12,236 nt of DNA, taken from positions 1 to 12,236 of the forward strand of contig CAKOGP040001976.1 of the NCBI GenBank assembly GCA_933822405.4. Direction: 5' to 3'. Under the pieces are notes generated by a model. The model did no database searches, was not told the origin of the DNA, and saw only the letters and a list, made by a program, of their open reading frames with translations. Shown piece by piece: positions 8,568 through 12,236 of this stretch; the stretch's first letter is position 1, and each line of letters opens with the position of its first letter. Source of the stretch: Cylindrotheca closterium (Eukaryota; Bacillariophyta; Bacillariophyceae; Bacillariales; Bacillariaceae). Made by a program: the position numbers and the translations under genes.

Positions 8568-11500
8568 CTATTCAGTTTCGTTGAACACATTACCATATAC
8601 TGCATAGCATCGTCCAAGGGCCCAAATGGGAAACACATTACGGTATGCTGTGTAGGTGATTCCAACAGATCTGTTAAAAACACCAGATATCCCTTCCTGT
8701 GGCCAGTCACCGGAAGGAAGTTGTCGCTTCATCAAATATTGCACGCCACGTCGAATAGCATCGACATCGTCATACTTTGCAATAGAAAGGCCAAGCAAAG
8801 CCCAGGCAGTATTGACGACGCCGCTACCCTCGTCGCCATACCGTTTCATGCCATTCTTCGCATAGTCCTTATCGTAGCAACTCGTGAAGTCTTCGCCCCA
8901 TCCTCCATTTTTTCGCTGATGTTGAAGCAAAAACTTGCAAGCACGCACAATTGCAGTTGAATCCAATGACTCTCCACATTTGACAAGACCCTCTATTCCA
9001 AAGAAGGTACCGTATGTAAAGCAGCACGCCCAAGACCCGTACCACGAGCCATCCTCTCTTTGGACACTCTTCAGAAATGAATGACCTTTGTTGATGCTTT
9101 GCTGGATGTCGTTTGGCCGATGATGCGGGTACATCTCCCTGAAATCCACAAGCGCAGTCAAGGTGGCCATACTGCACTCTACATACGAGTAGTCAATCAT
9201 AATGTCTCCAAATACTTCACTAGGATTCAACTGTTCATACCAACCCCATCCACGGTTATTTTCATAAGTTGCCCAGCCTACGACAGATCGATTGATCAGG
9301 GCTTGGTGAGTCAGACTCCTAGGTCCAAGGTATCATGGGAGGACACTTTGGTTTACTTACCGCCATCTTCATTTTGGTAGGTCAAGAGCACGTTTATAGC
9401 TTTGTACAGGCGCTGTTCCGATATGCAAACAATTCTCTTATCTTTCAGGCTGTCCTGGATGCACTTTGTGCGTAGTAGACACAGAACAGCCTTGAGACCC
9501 TCGCTTGTACAGTCACTAATCGGCCAACCGTCTATCGGTGAACATAACGGACAAATTATGTTTTGTGAGCAGGCGTTTGAGTTGACAGAAGTTGAGACTT
9601 GTGCACTTACGAGCACTTGTGGAGAACGGCCACCCCCCTTCAGATATGTGACGGTAGTACATGTTTCGGTACTCGTTTGCTTCATACTTGTATGCAGGTG
9701 ATGATCTGATACGGACAAGAGGAGGTCAGGCCAAGGCATTCTCAGAAAACCAAAACGAGAGAGAGAAATGCTTACTGTGAAACTTCTGTCGACAGAATTT
9801 GAGTCCGTTCCAAGTAGTTCCATATCTTTCGCGATACACCCGGGAACTCATCAAGTAGATTGGCTTCAAAAAGAGCTTGGGCGCAGAATGATGTATCCCA
9901 ACACTGGGAACCGTTGTATCCCTGCATTTTCATTCCATCTTCGGCGACTGAATGAATCGGAACATCAATAGATGATAGTGAGAGCATGGAATCAAAACTG
10001 TGGTTGATGACAAAAAAGAAAGGCCTTTAAACTTACTCCAAAGATAGTCTTGCACCCTCATCATGTGGTCCACAACAGTTGGATCGTTCAGGTCATTTCC
10101 TGTAGCTAGAATTGCAAAAGGCGAATGTAAGGCGATTGGACGCTGTAAGAAGTACGTGCTCCAGCAGAAACAAAAACCTACCATGATAATGTGAAATCAT
10201 GTTAAGAACTTTGTTCACCGGCCCAATACTGTTTGTGAAATAATTAGATGTGTGTTGAATGTAGCACAGTCACTGGGCGCTATACTCACTCGATATAGTT
10301 GGTTTGTTTGTCCTCGGCATGGATGTATTTCAGAGAAAATTTGATTCCCTTCTCTCGGAAAAAACGCTTGAAAGGTTGGAAGATGTCCCAGTTTTCATAG
10401 CACGCTAAAAGATTTTGCATGGTTTTCATCATGAGAGGAATTGGGGAATAGTCGTCAAGTGGTGACACCCAATGTCGCGTTTTTACCCAAGAAATGTTGA
10501 TGTAGTTCTCACAATACAACTCGCTCCGAAGCGATTGGATAGTTGCATCAGTTTCGGCATCTTCATATACGAATTGTGAACCGTACAAATAGCCCATTGG
10601 CAAATAGACCATTCGGGCATGGCACCACATTCTACCGGGATGAAAAGGGAACCAGTTTGGGAGCAGCCACATTTCAGGCGGCACGGAGTTGTGGCCTCTC
10701 CAGTCCATTAGTCCAAGTAGACACAAGTAAAACTTGGACCAGGAGGAAGTGTAAAGCACCCCGCCATTTTCCTTCAAGAATTTTCTTCCCCGAACAGCTG
10801 CGGGGTCATCCTTAGGAACACCCAATAGTCGCATGGCAACATACATTAAAGTAGAGCCAAACATTGTCGGTGGGGATTCGATATGAGTGCCCCATCCGCC
10901 ATCAGATTGCTGATGAACCAAAATGTAGTGTTTCAATAGTTTGATTTGATCATTGTTCAAACAGCTGCTGGGTTTGCCCATAATGTACCAAGCGATTACA
11001 AGTCCTGGCATAAGAAAGTGTGGGCTAAAATAATGACAGGAAATACTTTTAATTGGGCAATTGCAAGTTCGAACGAATCGGCAGCATCGAGATGTGTTCA
11101 CTTACCCACCATAGTCAGCAGCAAAGTGACCATCAGAACACTGCAGCATCGAGTAAAAGTGAGCTGCTTTCCTCGTACAGTCTTGAATACTTTTGGGCGG
11201 CGTAGCTGGTGGAGGTACGTTTCCATCAATGCTCAAGTATTTGCGAATCTGGTGAGCTCTGAAGATTACATCAGAGCTATTTGGGTTTTTCGAAGGGTTG
11301 AAGCCGGAGTATGATCGACCACCCAGGGCCATTTCCTGGATAAGCTTTTCCTTGTCATGGTTGCTAGCACTTGTGGTCGCTCTGCTCCAGATCTGTCTAC
11401 CAGATGGTTCACCAGTTAGTTTCTTTCCAGGAAATTTGGTCTCAGTATCTTCGTGAGATTCCTCTGCGACCATGCACTTCCACTTTTCTTTATCTTCGTC

Positions 11501-11995
11501 GTCAAGAGTAGTCAGGCGATCATCCCAAATTGGTTGTCTTTGTATTTTTGAAGCTCGCGGTCCTCCAGGGACAGAAACTCCATCCATTAGGTGGTTCAGA
11601 ACGAAAAAGTAGAGAGTGTAAAGGCACATTGAATGCAACCCTGACCACCAAATTGATAATGGTAGACTGAAAACACATTCGCCATACTGCTGATCAGAAA
11701 AGTACACAAATGACGCCCACAAGAGAAGCACTCCAGCCATATGAAAGTTCAATCTCAAAGGAGGTGCCAGGGCCCCTTGGATAGCATCATAGCCACCAAC
11801 TCCGACCGAGTCTACAAAATGATGGTATAGCCAGCTCCACAAACAAGAGCCATTTGGTCGCATTCCGAGCTGGTCCAGGGGAGTAGCAGCCAAACCAGTT
11901 GCCATTGCCAATGCACTCAAGACCATAACACTGGACCAACCAATCAGCCCCAGGGCGATTTGGATCCGGTCTTCCGTCATACACGTTGTATCCAT
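8568..11995 (-). CDS. OSC: Oxidosqualene cyclase, cycloartenol-synthase type, membrane-extended
   Basis: Cyclises 2,3-oxidosqualene to the first sterol, normally at the ER. Eight exons (high to low): 11995-11106, 11024-10290, 10228-10182, 10099-10037, 9947-9776, 9705-9611, 9531-9361, 9277-8568. They sum to 2883 nt, in frame: 960 residues. All seven introns are GT-AG, 61-89 nt. Joins restore family words: DYGG|PHFLMPG, NYI|DIGPVNK, DYLW|IAEDGMKMQG, STSA|HGWPISDC, EDGG|WATYE. The catalytic Asp is D674 (DCTSE; usual DCTAE). Y589, H668 and I672 match the Tyr/His/Ile of plant cycloartenol synthase; lanosterol synthases differ at these sites. QW-type repeats include QNEDGGW and RQLPSGDW. The cyclase domain starts near residue 193 (LTGEPSGRQIW). 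Before it are about three hydrophobic spans (11-37, 82-99, 108-136) and a charged linker, so the protein is about 200 residues longer than usual. ATG 11995 follows an in-frame TGA four codons upstream. Intron 3 has an alternative AG 6 nt earlier (+2 residues). Confidence 0.96.
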
Positions 11996-12236
11996 TATGC
12001 AGTCTCACTCAAAAAGGCATTTGTTGGAGAAAAATGATACTGTGGTAATACTAGTGGTAGTCAAAGTATGCGATACGACTATTTTTTGTTTTTTTCAATC
12101 AACCAATAGAATCGTTAAATTGAGTAGCGAGGTACGAGAGATTTGGGACGAAAACGAGTACGATGACAAACATGGGGATTTTACAAGATGTGTGCGAATC
12201 TCTAGGTTAAACTATCTAACGTACGAATGACGGACA
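11996..12236 (-). promoter_or_regulatory. OSC upstream region
   Basis: This is the presumed promoter and 5' UTR of the cyclase on the minus strand. A CCAAT pentamer on the plus strand (12103-12107) reads ATTGG towards the gene, about 108 bp before its ATG, so it could be an inverted CCAAT box. A T-rich run (plus strand 12081-12095) lies beside it. There is no TATA box I would defend. A short plus-strand open frame here has no family resemblance. Confidence 0.35.

Noticed and set aside
10100..10181. Acceptor at 10142-10143 (TTACAG) for cyclase intron 3
   Set aside because: Splicing there runs into an in-frame TGA before the conserved DYLW segment. The later AG gives continuous family sequence.
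8568..11995. A broken cyclase pseudogene, or several small genes
   Set aside because: Every break coincides with a GT-AG intron whose removal restores family sequence in frame across all eight exons, with no stop or frameshift left.
1..12236. tRNA or rRNA genes
   Set aside because: I looked for TψC-like GGTTCRA boxes with a matching cloverleaf and for rRNA-like blocks and found none I could defend. This was by eye only.

Overview
The window reads as nuclear DNA of a photosynthetic stramenopile, most likely a pennate diatom. Phaeodactylum tricornutum is my best guess from general familiarity, not from a search. The grounds are compact eukaryotic genes with short GT-AG introns (61-225 nt), and a nuclear magnesium-chelatase H gene whose N-terminus is a bipartite presequence: an ER signal peptide, then a Ser/Arg-rich transit peptide joined at an A|W site like the diatom ASAFAP motif. 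An oxidosqualene cyclase with the residues typical of cycloartenol synthases fits the same picture.

Layout. Positions 1-2100 hold no gene I can support. They contain two minisatellite arrays of 20-bp units (about 1085-1230 and 1481-1611) that share a bipartite palindrome, TTCGTC-N6-GACGAA. At 2101-3099 (+) is a single-exon ERCC1/Rad10 DNA-repair gene. Positions 3100-3957 are its 3' flank and the presumed chlH promoter, with three TGAGTCA-type bZIP sites, a G-box and an ACGTCA element. At 3958-8367 (+) is chlH, in two exons, encoding 1394 residues. At 8568-11995 (-), convergent with chlH, is an eight-exon oxidosqualene cyclase. Its exons join in frame to 960 residues, about 200 more than the usual enzyme, because of an N-terminal domain with about three predicted membrane spans. 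Positions 11996-12236 are its upstream region.

The genes do not form an operon. They serve nuclear nucleotide-excision and crosslink repair (ERCC1), plastid chlorophyll synthesis (ChlH) and ER sterol synthesis (OSC). The points most worth a second look are the membrane-anchored cyclase, the two related palindromic arrays, the chlH intron that cuts the signal-peptide cleavage codon and carries two hairpins, and the bZIP-site cluster upstream of chlH. All splice sites were inferred by reading consensus signals and protein-family continuity, not from transcripts.
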